DNA from: Amycolatopsis saalfeldensis
GTDB taxonomy: Bacteria > Actinomycetota > Actinomycetes > Mycobacteriales > Pseudonocardiaceae
DNA length: 64,000 nt
Assembly: GCF_900110575.1 (NCBI RefSeq)
Contig: NZ_FOEF01000019.1
Location: forward strand, 62,001 to 126,000
Direction of reading: 5' to 3'
The position numbers and the translations under genes are program-made. The first letter of the stretch is position 1, and every line of letters begins with the position of its first letter. The notes below the pieces were generated by a model that did no database searches, was not told the DNA's origin, and worked only from the letters and a program-made list of their open reading frames with translations. Below are positions 33,591 to 43,269 of the stretch, one piece after another.

Positions 33591-34877
33591 ATGCCGGCCA
33601 TCGTGCTCATCGGTGCCCAGTGGGGGGACGAAGGCAAGGGCAAGGCCACCGACCTGATGGGTGACCGAGTCCAGTGGGTCGTCCGCTACCAGGGCGGCAA
33701 CAACGCCGGTCACACCGTCGTCCTGCCCAATGGCGAGAACTTCGCCCTGCACCTCATCCCGTCGGGCATCCTGACCCCCGGCGTCACCAACGTCATCGGC
33801 AACGGTGTGGTGGTCGACCCGGGTGTCCTGCTGGACGAGCTCGCGGGCCTGGAGGAGCGCGGCGTCGACACCGGCAAGCTGCTCATCTCGGCCGACGCCC
33901 ACTTGATCATGCCGTACCACGTCGCGATCGATAAGGTCACCGAGCGTTACCTCGGGAGCCGCAAGATCGGCACCACCGGCCGTGGCATCGGGCCCTGTTA
34001 CCAGGACAAGATCGCCCGAGTCGGCGTCCGCGCGCAGGACCTGCTGGACGAGAAGATCTTCCGGCAGAAGGTCGAGGCCGCCCTGGAGTTCAAGAACCAG
34101 GTGCTGGTGAAGGTCTACAACCGCAAGGCCCTCGACGCCGACCAGGTCGCCGACGAGGTGCTCGCCGCGGGTGAGAAGTTCGCGCACCGCATCGCGGACA
34201 CGCGGCTGCAGCTGAACCAGGCGCTGGAGCGCGGCGAGACCGTGCTGCTCGAGGGCTCGCAGGGCACGCTGCTCGACGTCGACCACGGCACGTACCCGTT
34301 CGTAACCTCGTCGAACCCGACGTCCGGCGGCGCCAGCGCGGGCTCGGGCATCGGCCCGGGCCGCATCACCACCGTGCTGGGCATCCTGAAGGCGTACACC
34401 ACGCGCGTCGGCTCCGGCCCGTTCCCGACCGAGCTGGACGACGAGTCCGGCGAGTACCTGCGCAAGCAGGGCGGCGAGTTCGGCGTCACCACGGGCCGCT
34501 CGCGCCGCACCGGCTGGTTCGACGCGGTGATCGCCCGCTACGCCGTGCGCGTCAACGGGATCACCGACTACTTCCTGACCAAGCTGGATGTGCTGTCCGG
34601 CCTGGAGAAGGTGCCGGTCTGCGTGGGCTACGAGGTGGACGGCTTCCGCACCTCCGACATGCCGATGACCCAGACCGACGTGCACCACGCCATCCCGATC
34701 TACGAGGAGCTGCCGGGCTGGTTCGAGGACATCTCGGCCTGCCGGACCTTCGAGGAGCTGCCGGCCAACGCACGGTCCTATGTGGAGCGTCTGGAGGAAC
34801 TCTCGGGCGCCCGCATCTCCGCGATCGGCGTCGGCCCCGGCCGAGAGCAGACGATCGTGCGGCACGAGTTCGTCTGA
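33591..34877 (+). CDS. purA: Adenylosuccinate synthetase
   Basis: 428 residues, the standard length. GAQWGDEGKGKATDLM (GTP-binding P-loop-like), RYQGGNNAGHTVV, TTGRGIGPCYQDK, EGSQGTLLDVDHGTYPFVT, and SNPTSGGASAG are the family signatures. It joins IMP and aspartate using GTP, the first committed step to AMP. Start ATG at 33591, three bases into the SD-poor leader GGAGTGTCAC. A strong terminator follows. The frame extends upstream but is antisense to the divergent gene. Confidence 0.97.
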   Translation: MPAIVLIGAQWGDEGKGKATDLMGDRVQWVVRYQGGNNAGHTVVLPNGENFALHLIPSGILTPGVTNVIGNGVVVDPGVLLDELAGLEERGVDTGKLLISADAHLIMPYHVAIDKVTERYLGSRKIGTTGRGIGPCYQDKIARVGVRAQDLLDEKIFRQKVEAALEFKNQVLVKVYNRKALDADQVADEVLAAGEKFAHRIADTRLQLNQALERGETVLLEGSQGTLLDVDHGTYPFVTSSNPTSGGASAGSGIGPGRITTVLGILKAYTTRVGSGPFPTELDDESGEYLRKQGGEFGVTTGRSRRTGWFDAVIARYAVRVNGITDYFLTKLDVLSGLEKVPVCVGYEVDGFRTSDMPMTQTDVHHAIPIYEELPGWFEDISACRTFEELPANARSYVERLEELSGARISAIGVGPGREQTIVRHEFV

Positions 34878-34890
34878 ACTGCTGCTTGAC

Positions 34891-34930
34891 GGGGCCCGCC
34901 ACCGGTTTTCGCCGGCGGCGGGCCCCTTTT
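34891..34930 (+). terminator. Rho-independent terminator of purA
   Basis: A 15-bp stem (GGGGCCCGCCACCGG with CCGGCGGCGGGCCCC, one A-C mismatch), loop of 6, followed by TTTT at 34927-34930. It lies 13 bases after the stop codon. Confidence 0.88.
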
Positions 34931-35030
34931 ACGCTCATCTCCGCGGGCTGGGCGCTCTTCGGCAACCTCCAGCCTGAGTTGGAAGGGCTCGGTCCGAATG
35001 GGAAAGGCGGCCGGACAACCGCCCCCACCC

Positions 35031-35329
35031 TCAAGCGAGCTTGGTGCTCACCGGTGTCTCGTTGCGGAACAGGTCCAGCACCGGGCAGTGCTCGTCCACG
35101 GTTACGCGGACTGCGGTCAGTGGGATGCCCAGGCGCGCGGCCCAGAACTGGTAGGTGACCACCTGGCACGAGCCCAGCGCGGCGAGCGCGAGTGGTTGCG
35201 CACCCGCACGTCGACCACGGTCGCGGTGTCCGGTACCAGTGCGTTGGCCACGCTGAACGACACGGCCGCGTTGTGCGGGTCGCTTTTGACGGCCTGGCGG
35301 GTTCCTTCGATGACATCGGTCAGCGACAC
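35031..35329 (-). pseudogene. OsmC family protein, degraded by internal deletions and frameshift
   Basis: A good start (AGGAG then GTG at 35329) reads VSLTDVIEGTRQAVKSDPHN and on to VRVRNH, then the frame must shift near 35188 to continue PLALAALGSCQVVTYQFWAA-type sequence. The second part runs RLGIPLTAVRVTV directly into DEHCPVLDLFRNETPVSTKLA and a TGA at 35031. In full OsmC proteins about 25 residues separate VRNH from LALAALGSC, about 30 separate GIPL from TAVRV, and about 15 follow VTV. So three separate internal losses are inferred. The catalytic Cys of LALGSC and of EHCPV remain but spacing is lost. Confidence 0.72.
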
Positions 35330-35452
35330 GAGTGCTCCTCGGGAGTCGGGACGTCGGGCCCCCCAGAGTGCGGTCCGCGCCGAATGGCCACATCGGCGTC
35401 CCACGCGGTGGGAAGCCGGAAACCGTTGCCGCGGCTGGATAGCGTGGGGTGC

Positions 35453-36376
35453 ATGACCATCGGGATCACCCTGCCGGCGGGACTGCCCGCCGGAGTGGAC
35501 GAGTTGATCGGGCAGGCGCGGCAGGCGGCGGGGGCCGGCGTCGGGTCCGTCTGGTTTTCGCAGCAGCCGTTGTCCTACGACGCCATCGCGGTCGCCGGGC
35601 TTGCCGGGCGGGAGGTGCCCGGGCTGGCGGTCGGGACGTCGGTCGTGCCCGTGTACCCGCGCCATCCCCTCGTGCTGGCGAGCGCCGCGCGCACCGCCCA
35701 CGCCGCGACCGGCGGGCGCTTCACGCTCGGTCTCGGGCTGGGAGCGCAGAACTTCCACCAGCCGATCTACGGCGTCGAGTACCCGCCGCCGATCCGGCAC
35801 CTGCGCGAGCAGCTCACGGTGCTGCGCCAGGTTTTCGCCGGGGAGGTGGTGGACTTCGCCGGCGAAACGCTCGACGTCCACCCGGCCGAGGCTGCTGCCG
35901 AGCCCGCGGACGTGTCGATCGTCGTCGCGGCGATGGGGCCGCAGGCGCTGCGCGTGACCGGTGAGCTGGCCGACGGCACCCTGCCCTTCCTCGCCGGGCC
36001 GCGGACCTTGGCCGAGGAAGTCGTGCCGACGCTCACGAAGGCCGCCGAACGCGCCGGTCGGCCGGCGCCGCGGGTGATCGCGGCCGTCCCGGTCGTCGTG
36101 ACCGGTGACGTCGCCGCCGTGCGCCAGATCGCCGCCGCCGAGCTCGGGTTCTACTCGACGATCCCGTCCTACCAGAAGGTGCTGGCCACCGAGGGTGTCG
36201 ACCACGCCGCGCAGCTCGCGCTGATCGGCGACGAGGAGGCCGTCGCCGCGGGGGTCCGGCAGTATTACGAGGCCGGCGCCACCGAAGTCCTCTTCGCGCA
36301 GACCGGCCTCAACGGCCCGGCGGACCGGGAACGCACGTGGCGGCTCGCCGGGGCGCTCAACTCATCCGGTTCGTGA
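35453..36376 (+). CDS. LLM class F420-dependent oxidoreductase
   Basis: 307 residues from the ATG at 35453. Luciferase-like fold: SVWFSQQPLSYDAIAVAG, VGTSVVPVYPRHPLVLASAA, FTLGLGLGAQNFHQPIYGVEYP, MGPQALRVTGELADGTLPFL. This is the actinobacterial F420-linked subgroup. The substrate is unknown. Its last 20 bases overlap the converging antiporter gene's end. The open frame upstream of 35453 is antisense to the OsmC remnant. Confidence 0.88.
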   Translation: MTIGITLPAGLPAGVDELIGQARQAAGAGVGSVWFSQQPLSYDAIAVAGLAGREVPGLAVGTSVVPVYPRHPLVLASAARTAHAATGGRFTLGLGLGAQNFHQPIYGVEYPPPIRHLREQLTVLRQVFAGEVVDFAGETLDVHPAEAAAEPADVSIVVAAMGPQALRVTGELADGTLPFLAGPRTLAEEVVPTLTKAAERAGRPAPRVIAAVPVVVTGDVAAVRQIAAAELGFYSTIPSYQKVLATEGVDHAAQLALIGDEEAVAAGVRQYYEAGATEVLFAQTGLNGPADRERTWRLAGALNSSGS

Positions 36377-37991
36377 GCGAGTTCGACACCGACAGCTCCT
36401 CCAGGTCCAGTTCGCGCAGCACCTTGTTCAGCACGACGTCGTCGAGGCGGCCCGCGCGGTTCTCCTCGATCAACGCCGCGCGCTGGGTGAGCAGCAATTC
36501 CTTGCGCGCCTTCGCGAACTGGGCCTGCGGGCTCGCACTGCGCTCCTCGCCGGACATGGTGATCGCCGCCTTCGCGAAGCGGTAACGGGTGTCCACGAGC
36601 CGCTCCAGCCGTTGCCGCAGCCGCGCCACCTTCTCCTCTGGGATGTCCAGTGTGGACAGTCGTTCCTTCGTGATTTCCCGCAGTCGCTCGTGGGCGGCTT
36701 TCTGGGCGACCTCGCGTGCGGCCAGCTCCTCGGCCTCGTCGCGGGCTGCCTCGCCCGGGTCCTGCACCTTCAGCAGCCGGATCAGCGGCGGCAGCGTCAG
36801 GCCCTGGATCAGCACCGTGCCGACCGCGACGGTGAACGCGAACAGCTGGATCTCCTCCCGCCCCGGCGTCCCGGTCGGCACACCGGCCGCCGCCGCGAGC
36901 GTGACCACCCCGCGCATGCCGGTCCACGACACCACGGCCAGCGCCCGCCACGACGTCCCCTCTCTGGCCCGGCCGAACAGCCGCAACGTCCGGGGCAGGT
37001 AACTCGACAGGAACACCGCCGGGATCCGCACCAGCATCGTCACCGCCAGCACCACGAGGGCGACCAGCGCGAGAGTCCCGTTGTCGCGCGCCGCGTGCTG
37101 CGCGCCGTCCAGGACGAACGGCAGCTGCAGGCCCATCAGCGCGAACACCAGCGCCTCCAGCAGCACGTCGATCGACGCCCACACCGAGCGGTCCTGCATG
37201 CGCGTGGCCGGCGACGCGTTCAGCGCCCGGTGTCCGAGGTACAGCCCCGCGGTGACCACCGCCAGCACGCCGGAGCCGCTGAACTCCGAGCCGAACGGGT
37301 GCAGGTGCTCCGCCGTCACGTACGCCGCGAACGGGACGATGATGCCGAACGCCGACTCCAGCAGCGGATCGTCGAGCCGCCCGCGGATGAACACCACCAC
37401 GAACCCGGCGACCAGCCCGACGGCGATGCCCAGCACCGTCGCCACCGCGAACACGGCGAACCCGTGCCCGATCGACCCGGCGGTCCCGGCGACGGCCGCC
37501 AGCGCCACCTTGTACAGCGTCAGCGCGGCGGCGTCGTTGACCAGGCTTTCCCCGGTCAGCACGGTCATGATCCCGCGGGGCAGGCCGAGCTTGCGCCCGA
37601 TCGCCACGGCCGTCACGGCGTCCGGCGGGGACACGACGGCGCCGAGCACCAGCGCGGACGCCCACGGCAGGTCCGGCAGCAGCAGGTGCACCACGAACGC
37701 GACCACGGCGGCCGTCAGCACCACCAGCAGCACGCCGAGCGAGATGATCGGCCGCAGGCTCGCGCGGAAGTGCGTGAGCGAGCTTTCCAGCGACGTCGAG
37801 TACAGCAGCGGCGGCAGGACGACCGTCAGGATCAGCTCGGGCTCCAGCTCGATCCGCGGCACTCCCGGGATCAGCGCGATGCCGAGCGCGACGACCACGA
37901 TCAGCAGCGGCGCGGACAGGTTGTAGCGCCGGGCCAGCGCCGTCAGCCCCAGTGAACCCGCGAGGACGCCCACCAGCGTCAAGGTCTCCAT
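36357..37991 (-). CDS. Na+/H+ antiporter, CPA1 (NhaP) type
   Basis: 544 residues: about 12 helices in the first 410 residues with GAVVSPPDAVTAVAIGRKLG and TGESLVNDAAALTLYKVAL, the paired motifs of monovalent cation/proton antiporter-1 proteins (the Asp of SLVNDAA is the ion site). A 130-residue cytosolic tail is rich in Glu, Arg and Leu and likely helical. It exchanges Na+ or K+ for H+. ATG at 37991. The C-terminus overlaps the LLM gene by 20 bases. Confidence 0.9.
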   Translation of the reverse strand: METLTLVGVLAGSLGLTALARRYNLSAPLLIVVVALGIALIPGVPRIELEPELILTVVLPPLLYSTSLESSLTHFRASLRPIISLGVLLVVLTAAVVAFVVHLLLPDLPWASALVLGAVVSPPDAVTAVAIGRKLGLPRGIMTVLTGESLVNDAAALTLYKVALAAVAGTAGSIGHGFAVFAVATVLGIAVGLVAGFVVVFIRGRLDDPLLESAFGIIVPFAAYVTAEHLHPFGSEFSGSGVLAVVTAGLYLGHRALNASPATRMQDRSVWASIDVLLEALVFALMGLQLPFVLDGAQHAARDNGTLALVALVVLAVTMLVRIPAVFLSSYLPRTLRLFGRAREGTSWRALAVVSWTGMRGVVTLAAAAGVPTGTPGREEIQLFAFTVAVGTVLIQGLTLPPLIRLLKVQDPGEAARDEAEELAAREVAQKAAHERLREITKERLSTLDIPEEKVARLRQRLERLVDTRYRFAKAAITMSGEERSASPQAQFAKARKELLLTQRAALIEENRAGRLDDVVLNKVLRELDLEELSVSNSLTNRMS

Positions 37992-38034
37992 GCCCGCATC
38001 TTGACCCACCCGCCGGGATCGCGCTCGTGCTCCG

Positions 38035-39179
38035 TTACGGGGTGGCCCCGCAAGCGGCGTCGTTGGTCGGGAGCTGGTTGTGCAGCAGGAAGTCGGTCAG
38101 CCGGGCGGCGGTGCACGGCTTGGTGAGGTCGACGCCGTGGCCCACGTCGTCGACGGGGTCAGCTCGGCGGCCACCCAGCGCGGTGCGCATCCGCAGGGCG
38201 TCGGAGTAGGCGGTGACGGCGTCGCGCGGCCAGAAGGCGCATGCCCAGATGTTCGCGGTGTTCACGTACGGCGGTACGCCCCGCCGTTGGCCGCCCAGCC
38301 GTCCGCGACCTGCTTCGCCAGCGCCGAAGCCGCGGTCCGCTTCGGACAGTCCATAGTGGATCGTCGGGGAGTGCCCGATTCCCCGGCCGTCGAACCCGAT
38401 CAGGTCGTACGCCCCGAGCACCTGCCGCCCGACCGCCGTGCCCGACCACACTGGGCTCGTCCAGCCCGATATCCCAGGCCACCGGGCGCGACGACCAGCG
38501 CCTGGTCCCGAACCCCGGCAATCCGCGAGACGGTGAGGGCGATCGCGGCGCCGCGCGGCTTCGCGTAGTCGAGGGGAACGGCCAAGGTGGCGCACCGCTG
38601 CCGCGGGTCCCGAGTGGTGACGGCGCCGTTCGCACCGGGGGTTGGGGGTGGGCAGCTGCCCCAGCGCAGGGGCGCGTTGGGTGTCTCGGCGAGCGCGGTT
38701 GTTACTGGGGCGGCTGTGGGCGCGCCTGTCGCTGCGGCGGTGGTGGGTGTCTCGGCGAGCGCAGCTGTTGCTTGGGCGGCAGTGGGCGCGGCGGCTGCGG
38801 GCGTGTCCGCGAGCACGGCCATTGGTGCGGCGGCGGCTTCTCTGGTGATGGGTGTCGCGGCGGGCGCGGCTGTCGCTGGGGAGGCGGTTGCGGGCGTGTC
38901 GGCGAGGGCGGCGGTGTCTGTGGCGGCGAGCGCGGCTGTCGCTGGGCGGTTGTGGGGTGCGGTTGTTGCTGGGGCGGTGGGCGTGTCGGCGGCTGCGGGT
39001 GTCGCTGCCGCGGCGGCTGCGGGGGTGGCGGCGGGTCCGGTTATTGATACGGCGGCGGCTCCTCTAGCAGTCGGCGTCGCGGCGAGGGCGGAGGTTTGTG
39101 AGGCCGCGGCGGTGGTGGCGGCCAAGGCGACGGCGGCGAGGGTGATGATCCGGCGAAGTGTTACCGCCGTGATCCTCAC
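38035..39179 (-). pseudogene. Secreted TAP-type alpha/beta hydrolase (tripeptidyl aminopeptidase-like), degraded
   Basis: Starting at the ATG at 39179: signal peptide, then about 140 residues of Ala/Thr/Pro linker, then family sequence LRWGSCPPPTPGANGAVTTR and CATLAVPLDYAKPRG ... LVVAPGG. The frame shifts near 38440 and continues YDLIGFDGRGIGHSP ... GLSEADRGFG, with further disturbed phases near 38300. It reaches NTANI and then jumps to WACAFWPRDAVTAYSDALRM, losing the middle with the GYSYG nucleophile. DDVGHGVDLTKPCTAARL at the C-terminus keeps the catalytic His. Full members are near 500 residues, so several hundred bases are missing. Confidence 0.7.
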
Positions 39180-39237
39180 CGTGGCCGCCGGGCCGCGCCT
39201 TCGCCTTCGGGTCCGGCCCGGGTTGATCTCGCGGGGA

Positions 39238-40782
39238 TCAGCCGAGTTCCTTCAGCTCCTGTTCGACGGCCTCGAGTTCGGCTGCGGAGCCCTGGACCTT
39301 CGGGCCGGTGAACCACTTCCGCGCCGAGAGGGCCCACCACAGGGCCGCGCCGCCTAGGACTACCAGGAAGGCGATCGGCGTGTAGTTGAACGAGTCGACC
39401 GTGACCGGGAAGGCTTGTGGCAGCATGAACAGCACGAAGATCACCACGACCCACGCTGTCGCGACGATGCCGATCGGCTTGCCCCAGCGGCCGAGGTTCC
39501 ACGGGCCCTTCTCGAAGCTGTCGCCGCGGCGCACGCGGAGGAACACGGGGATCACGTACGCCACGTACAGCCCGACGGTCGCGATCGAGGTCACCGCCGC
39601 GTAAGCCGTGGCGCTCCACAGGTAGGGCAGCGCCAGGATCAGCGCGCCGCCCGCGGCGAGCCACACGGCGTTGGTCGGGGTCTGCGTGCGCTTGTTGATC
39701 CGGTGCCAGAGCTTCGAACCCGGGATGGCGCCGTCGCGGGCGAAGGCGTAGATCATCCGCGAGTTCGCCGTCACCGAGGCCATGCCGCAGAACAGCTGGG
39801 CACCGATGCAGATCAGCAGCAGGAACTTGCCCGTGACGGCGCCGGTAGCGTCGATGAAGATCTGCGCCGGCGGCACACCCGTGGCCGAGTTGACCGCGCC
39901 GTCGTAGTTCTGGATCGCGAAGGTCAGCCCGATCAGCAGGATCCACCCGGCGACCAGCGACACCAGGATCGAGTTGATGATCCCGCGCGGCCCCGCCTTC
40001 GCGGCGTTCTTGGTCTCCTCCGTCATGTGCGCCGACGCGTCGTACCCGGTCAGCGTGTACTGCGCCAGCAGCAGCCCGAGCGCGAACACGTACACCGACG
40101 AGCCCCAGCCCGTCTGGTTCACGAAACTCCCGAACACGAACGACGCTTCCTGGTGCTTCGCCGGCACGAAGATCAGCACGCCCACGATCACCAGCACCCC
40201 CACCAGGTGCCACCAGACGCTGACGCTGTTGAGGATCGCCACCACCCGCACGCCGAACGTGTTCAGCGCGCCGTGCACCACCAGGATGATCGCCAGCAGC
40301 AGGATCGTGTGTCCCGGCGTCGCGCTGAAGCCCCATTGCAGGTCGAGGAACGCGTTCAGGAACAGCGCCGCGCCGAAGTCGATGCCTGCCGTGACGGCGA
40401 TCTGGCCGATCAGGTTGAACCAGCCGGTGAACCACGACCACGCCGGGCCGTTGCGCGTCGCCAGCCGCGCGGCCCAGTAGTACAGGCCGCCCGCCGTCGG
40501 GTAGCTCGAGCACACCTCCGCCATGCCGAGCCCCACGAGGATCACGAACAGCCCGACCAGCGGCCAGCCCCAGATCATCGCCGCCGGACCACCGGTTTTC
40601 ATGCCGAAGCCGTACAGCGTCAGGCAGCCGGACAGGATCGAGATGATCGTGAACGACACCGCGAAGTTCGAGAACGACGACATCGTCCGCCTGAGTTCCT
40701 GCGCGTAGCCGAGTGCATGCAGGCGTGCGCTGTCCTCATCGGTTTCGTCGGGCTCGGCGGTCTGCTGGTTGGAGACATCCAT
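39238..40782 (-). CDS. APC family amino-acid/polyamine permease
   Basis: 514 residues, about 12 helices. The opening FSNFAVSFTIISILSGCLTL and the block YPTAGGLYYWAARLATRNG with TGWFNLIGQIAVTAG are the APC superfamily pattern close to the GABA/basic amino-acid permeases; TGYDASAHMTEETKNA is the conserved helix 6-7 part. Uptake of an amino acid or amine is likely; substrate not evident. No regulator or catabolic gene is beside it. Confidence 0.9.
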   Translation of the reverse strand: MDVSNQQTAEPDETDEDSARLHALGYAQELRRTMSSFSNFAVSFTIISILSGCLTLYGFGMKTGGPAAMIWGWPLVGLFVILVGLGMAEVCSSYPTAGGLYYWAARLATRNGPAWSWFTGWFNLIGQIAVTAGIDFGAALFLNAFLDLQWGFSATPGHTILLLAIILVVHGALNTFGVRVVAILNSVSVWWHLVGVLVIVGVLIFVPAKHQEASFVFGSFVNQTGWGSSVYVFALGLLLAQYTLTGYDASAHMTEETKNAAKAGPRGIINSILVSLVAGWILLIGLTFAIQNYDGAVNSATGVPPAQIFIDATGAVTGKFLLLICIGAQLFCGMASVTANSRMIYAFARDGAIPGSKLWHRINKRTQTPTNAVWLAAGGALILALPYLWSATAYAAVTSIATVGLYVAYVIPVFLRVRRGDSFEKGPWNLGRWGKPIGIVATAWVVVIFVLFMLPQAFPVTVDSFNYTPIAFLVVLGGAALWWALSARKWFTGPKVQGSAAELEAVEQELKELG

Positions 40783-40867
40783 CGGGCACCCACCTGAAAG
40801 GTATGTGGACAGACCATTGAAGTTCCGGAGAAGCTAGCCCGGCCGCTCGACAGGTGTCAAGGTCGCG

Positions 40868-41854
40868 TCAAGAATCCCCGGGCGGCTCCTGTTCCAGCAA
40901 CGCGGCCATCGGCCAGGCGCCCTCCGCGGTGTTCGACAGCACGGTGCAGGTCAGCCCACTCGACGGCCGGTACGTGCTCCGGAACGAAACGCCGTGGTCG
41001 TAGCCCTCCAGCAGCACCGCGTCGCCTCGGGCGGGCAGCCAGAACCCCAGCCCGTACCGGTATTCCTGCCGGGTCCCGGTCGACGCGCTGTGCACGGCCG
41101 TCATCCGCGCCACCCACTCGCGCGGCACGATCCGGCCCGCCGCCAAGGCCGTCCAGAAGGCGCGGAGATCCGGCGCCGTCGAGTAGCTGCCGCCGTCGCC
41201 GAAGCCCACGACCGGCAGGCTGAACACGTTCGCCCGCCCGCTCTCGAGGTACCCGATCGCGGTGCGGCCGGGCAACTCGTCCGAACGCAGGAACGCCGTG
41301 TCCGCCATTCCGGCCGGCGCGCACACCCGCTCGCGCACCAGCCGCTCGAACGGCTCGTTCGCCGCCCGCGCGGCGACGATCGCCAGCACGGCATAACCAC
41401 CGTTGTTGTAAGCGAACCGCGCGCCCGGCGGAAACTGTTGCGGGAACCCGCCGAGCGCGCGCAGGTAGCCCTCCGGCCCCGACAGCTCCTGCGGCCGCGG
41501 CGGCGGCTCCGCGTCCTCGTCGTAGTAGTCGCCGATGCCGGACCGATGCGCCAGCAGGTGCTCCACCGTGACGCCGTCGTCGATCAGCGGCAGGTCCGCG
41601 CCCAGCAGCGTGCGCACCCGCGTGCCGAGCGAAAGCAGCCCTTCGACGATCAGGCTCACGATCACCAGCGCCGTGAAACCCTTGGTGCCGCTGGCGATCG
41701 CGAACCTTGTGTCCACCGTGTTCGGTACCGCGTACCCCCGGTGCGCCATTCCGTGCGCACTCGAGAGCACCGTCTCTTCTCCGCGACTGGCCAGTACGAC
41801 GCCGGAAAACCGCGTCTCCCCGGCCAGCCGGTCGATCTCCTCCCCGAGGTCCAT
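40868..41854 (-). CDS. Serine hydrolase, beta-lactamase/DD-peptidase fold
   Basis: 328 residues without a signal peptide. Active-site motifs of class C-type serine hydrolases are in order: S-x-x-K in ASGTKGFTALVI, Y-x-N in YNNGGYAVLA, and H-x-G-like DHGVSFRS near the C-terminus. Possible roles are esterase, peptidase or beta-lactamase; the cytosolic location makes an esterase more likely. Confidence 0.87.
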   Translation of the reverse strand: MDLGEEIDRLAGETRFSGVVLASRGEETVLSSAHGMAHRGYAVPNTVDTRFAIASGTKGFTALVIVSLIVEGLLSLGTRVRTLLGADLPLIDDGVTVEHLLAHRSGIGDYYDEDAEPPPRPQELSGPEGYLRALGGFPQQFPPGARFAYNNGGYAVLAIVAARAANEPFERLVRERVCAPAGMADTAFLRSDELPGRTAIGYLESGRANVFSLPVVGFGDGGSYSTAPDLRAFWTALAAGRIVPREWVARMTAVHSASTGTRQEYRYGLGFWLPARGDAVLLEGYDHGVSFRSTYRPSSGLTCTVLSNTAEGAWPMAALLEQEPPGDS

Positions 41855-41924
41855 GCCGCGACTCTAACGGCCGGTACCGACAAAAACCGGAAACTGTTGT
41901 GGGACAAGGACCTCGGGGAAGAAA

Positions 41925-43061
41925 TCAGCGGCTGAGGAAGTCGTGCAGCGACTCCAGCGCGGTGTCCGACTGGTCCGCGAAGAACCCGTCGACCCCGGCC
42001 TTCAGGAACGCGGCCTCCTCGGCGAACACGTTGCCGAACGCGGTGGGGCTGTTCGACGAGCGCAGATTCGCCGGCAGGAACGGGTTTTCGTTGCGGAAGG
42101 TGTACGGCTGCACCTTCAGGCCCGCCCGGTGCGCGTCGGCGACCAGCGAACTCGGCTTGCCCAGGTTCCCGGCGGAGTCGAGCGGGATCACCTGCGACTT
42201 GTCCGGGCCCAGATACGTCGCGTACTTCGCGACCTCACGCAGCCCCGCGGGCGTCACGAGGTCGGCGTACGTGCGCTTGTCGCCGGAGGCGACGAAGTCG
42301 GCCGGCGCGCCCGTCGCGGAGGTGAGCTGAAGCAGCGGCACCCGCACCTGCTTGTGCAGCGCGATCAGGTTCGCCACCTCGAACGACTGGATGGCCACCG
42401 GCGCGTCCGCCCGGTTCAGCCCGTTGCGGTTCAGGATCGACACCAGCTTCGGCTCGACCGGGTTGCCGAGCTGCTGGAAGTGCGTCGAGTGCTTGACCTC
42501 GGGGTAGGTGCCCAGCGTCCGGTGCAGCTCGCGGCCGAGCCGCCGGGTCAGGTCCAGCACCTCCTGGTAGGTCGGCACCTCGAACCGCCCGTTGTACAGC
42601 TGGTTGTTGGGCCGGTTCTCCGGGATCCGCTCCTTGGCGCGCAGCGTCTTCAGCTCCGCCAGCGTGAAGTCCTCGGTGAACCAGCCGGTCAGCGGGACGC
42701 CGTCGATCACCTCGGTCTTCTTGCGCGAGGCGAACTCGGGGTGGTCGGCCACGTCGGTGGTGCCGCCGATCTCCGGCTCGTGCCGGGCGACGAGCTGGCC
42801 GTCCTTCGTCGGCACGAGGTCGACGTCGACGTAACTCACGCCCATCCGGAACGCGAGCTCGTAGGAGGCGAGCGTGTGCTCGGGGCGATAGCCGGGCGCG
42901 CCCCGGTGGCCGATGATCACGGGGTCATCGTGCCCGCGGCCCTGCGCCGCCGCACCCGCCGCGGCCGGCTCGCTCGCCGCGGCGGGGCCGATCGCCAGGC
43001 CCGCGACGCCGAGCAGGGCCAGTCCGGACAGTACGAGCACACCGACACGTTTGCGCTTCAT
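41925..43061 (-). CDS. Secreted glycerophosphodiester phosphodiesterase (GlpQ type)
   Basis: 378 residues with a signal peptide (MKRKRVGVLVLSGLALLGVA, cleavage near residue 30). The active-site line is VIIGHRGAPGYRPEHTLAS and the metal site DVDLVPTKDGQLVARHEP; the length fits the periplasmic GlpQ group. It hydrolyses glycerophosphodiesters outside the cell, providing glycerol-3-P. The ATG at 43061 is chosen; the frame runs far upstream only as antisense of purD. Divergent from purD. Confidence 0.92.
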   Translation of the reverse strand: MKRKRVGVLVLSGLALLGVAGLAIGPAAASEPAAAGAAAQGRGHDDPVIIGHRGAPGYRPEHTLASYELAFRMGVSYVDVDLVPTKDGQLVARHEPEIGGTTDVADHPEFASRKKTEVIDGVPLTGWFTEDFTLAELKTLRAKERIPENRPNNQLYNGRFEVPTYQEVLDLTRRLGRELHRTLGTYPEVKHSTHFQQLGNPVEPKLVSILNRNGLNRADAPVAIQSFEVANLIALHKQVRVPLLQLTSATGAPADFVASGDKRTYADLVTPAGLREVAKYATYLGPDKSQVIPLDSAGNLGKPSSLVADAHRAGLKVQPYTFRNENPFLPANLRSSNSPTAFGNVFAEEAAFLKAGVDGFFADQSDTALESLHDFLSR

Positions 43062-43269
43062 GGAGCACCTCTCTTTACGGCAGCCTGCCTCGACGACGGG
43101 CGTGCCACGACATACCGCGTCACCCTCACAGCCGCAAGCGACGGGCGCGAGACGGAGGAGGGGGCAAAGGACCGACAACCGGGTAAACGGCGCATGGAAT
43201 CCGCTTCCGGGCGGGCCCACCCGGACGGCGACATGTTCCGCCCGGCGGCCCCCGGTTAGGCTGTTCGGC

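Noticed and set aside
40806..40818. DasR-like word upstream of the amino-acid permease (TGGACAGACCATT)
   Set aside because: Only one half-site matches and the arms do not pair.
42913..43269. N-terminal extension of purD to 42913
   Set aside because: It would overlap the divergent GDPD gene; family similarity starts at the GTG at 43270.
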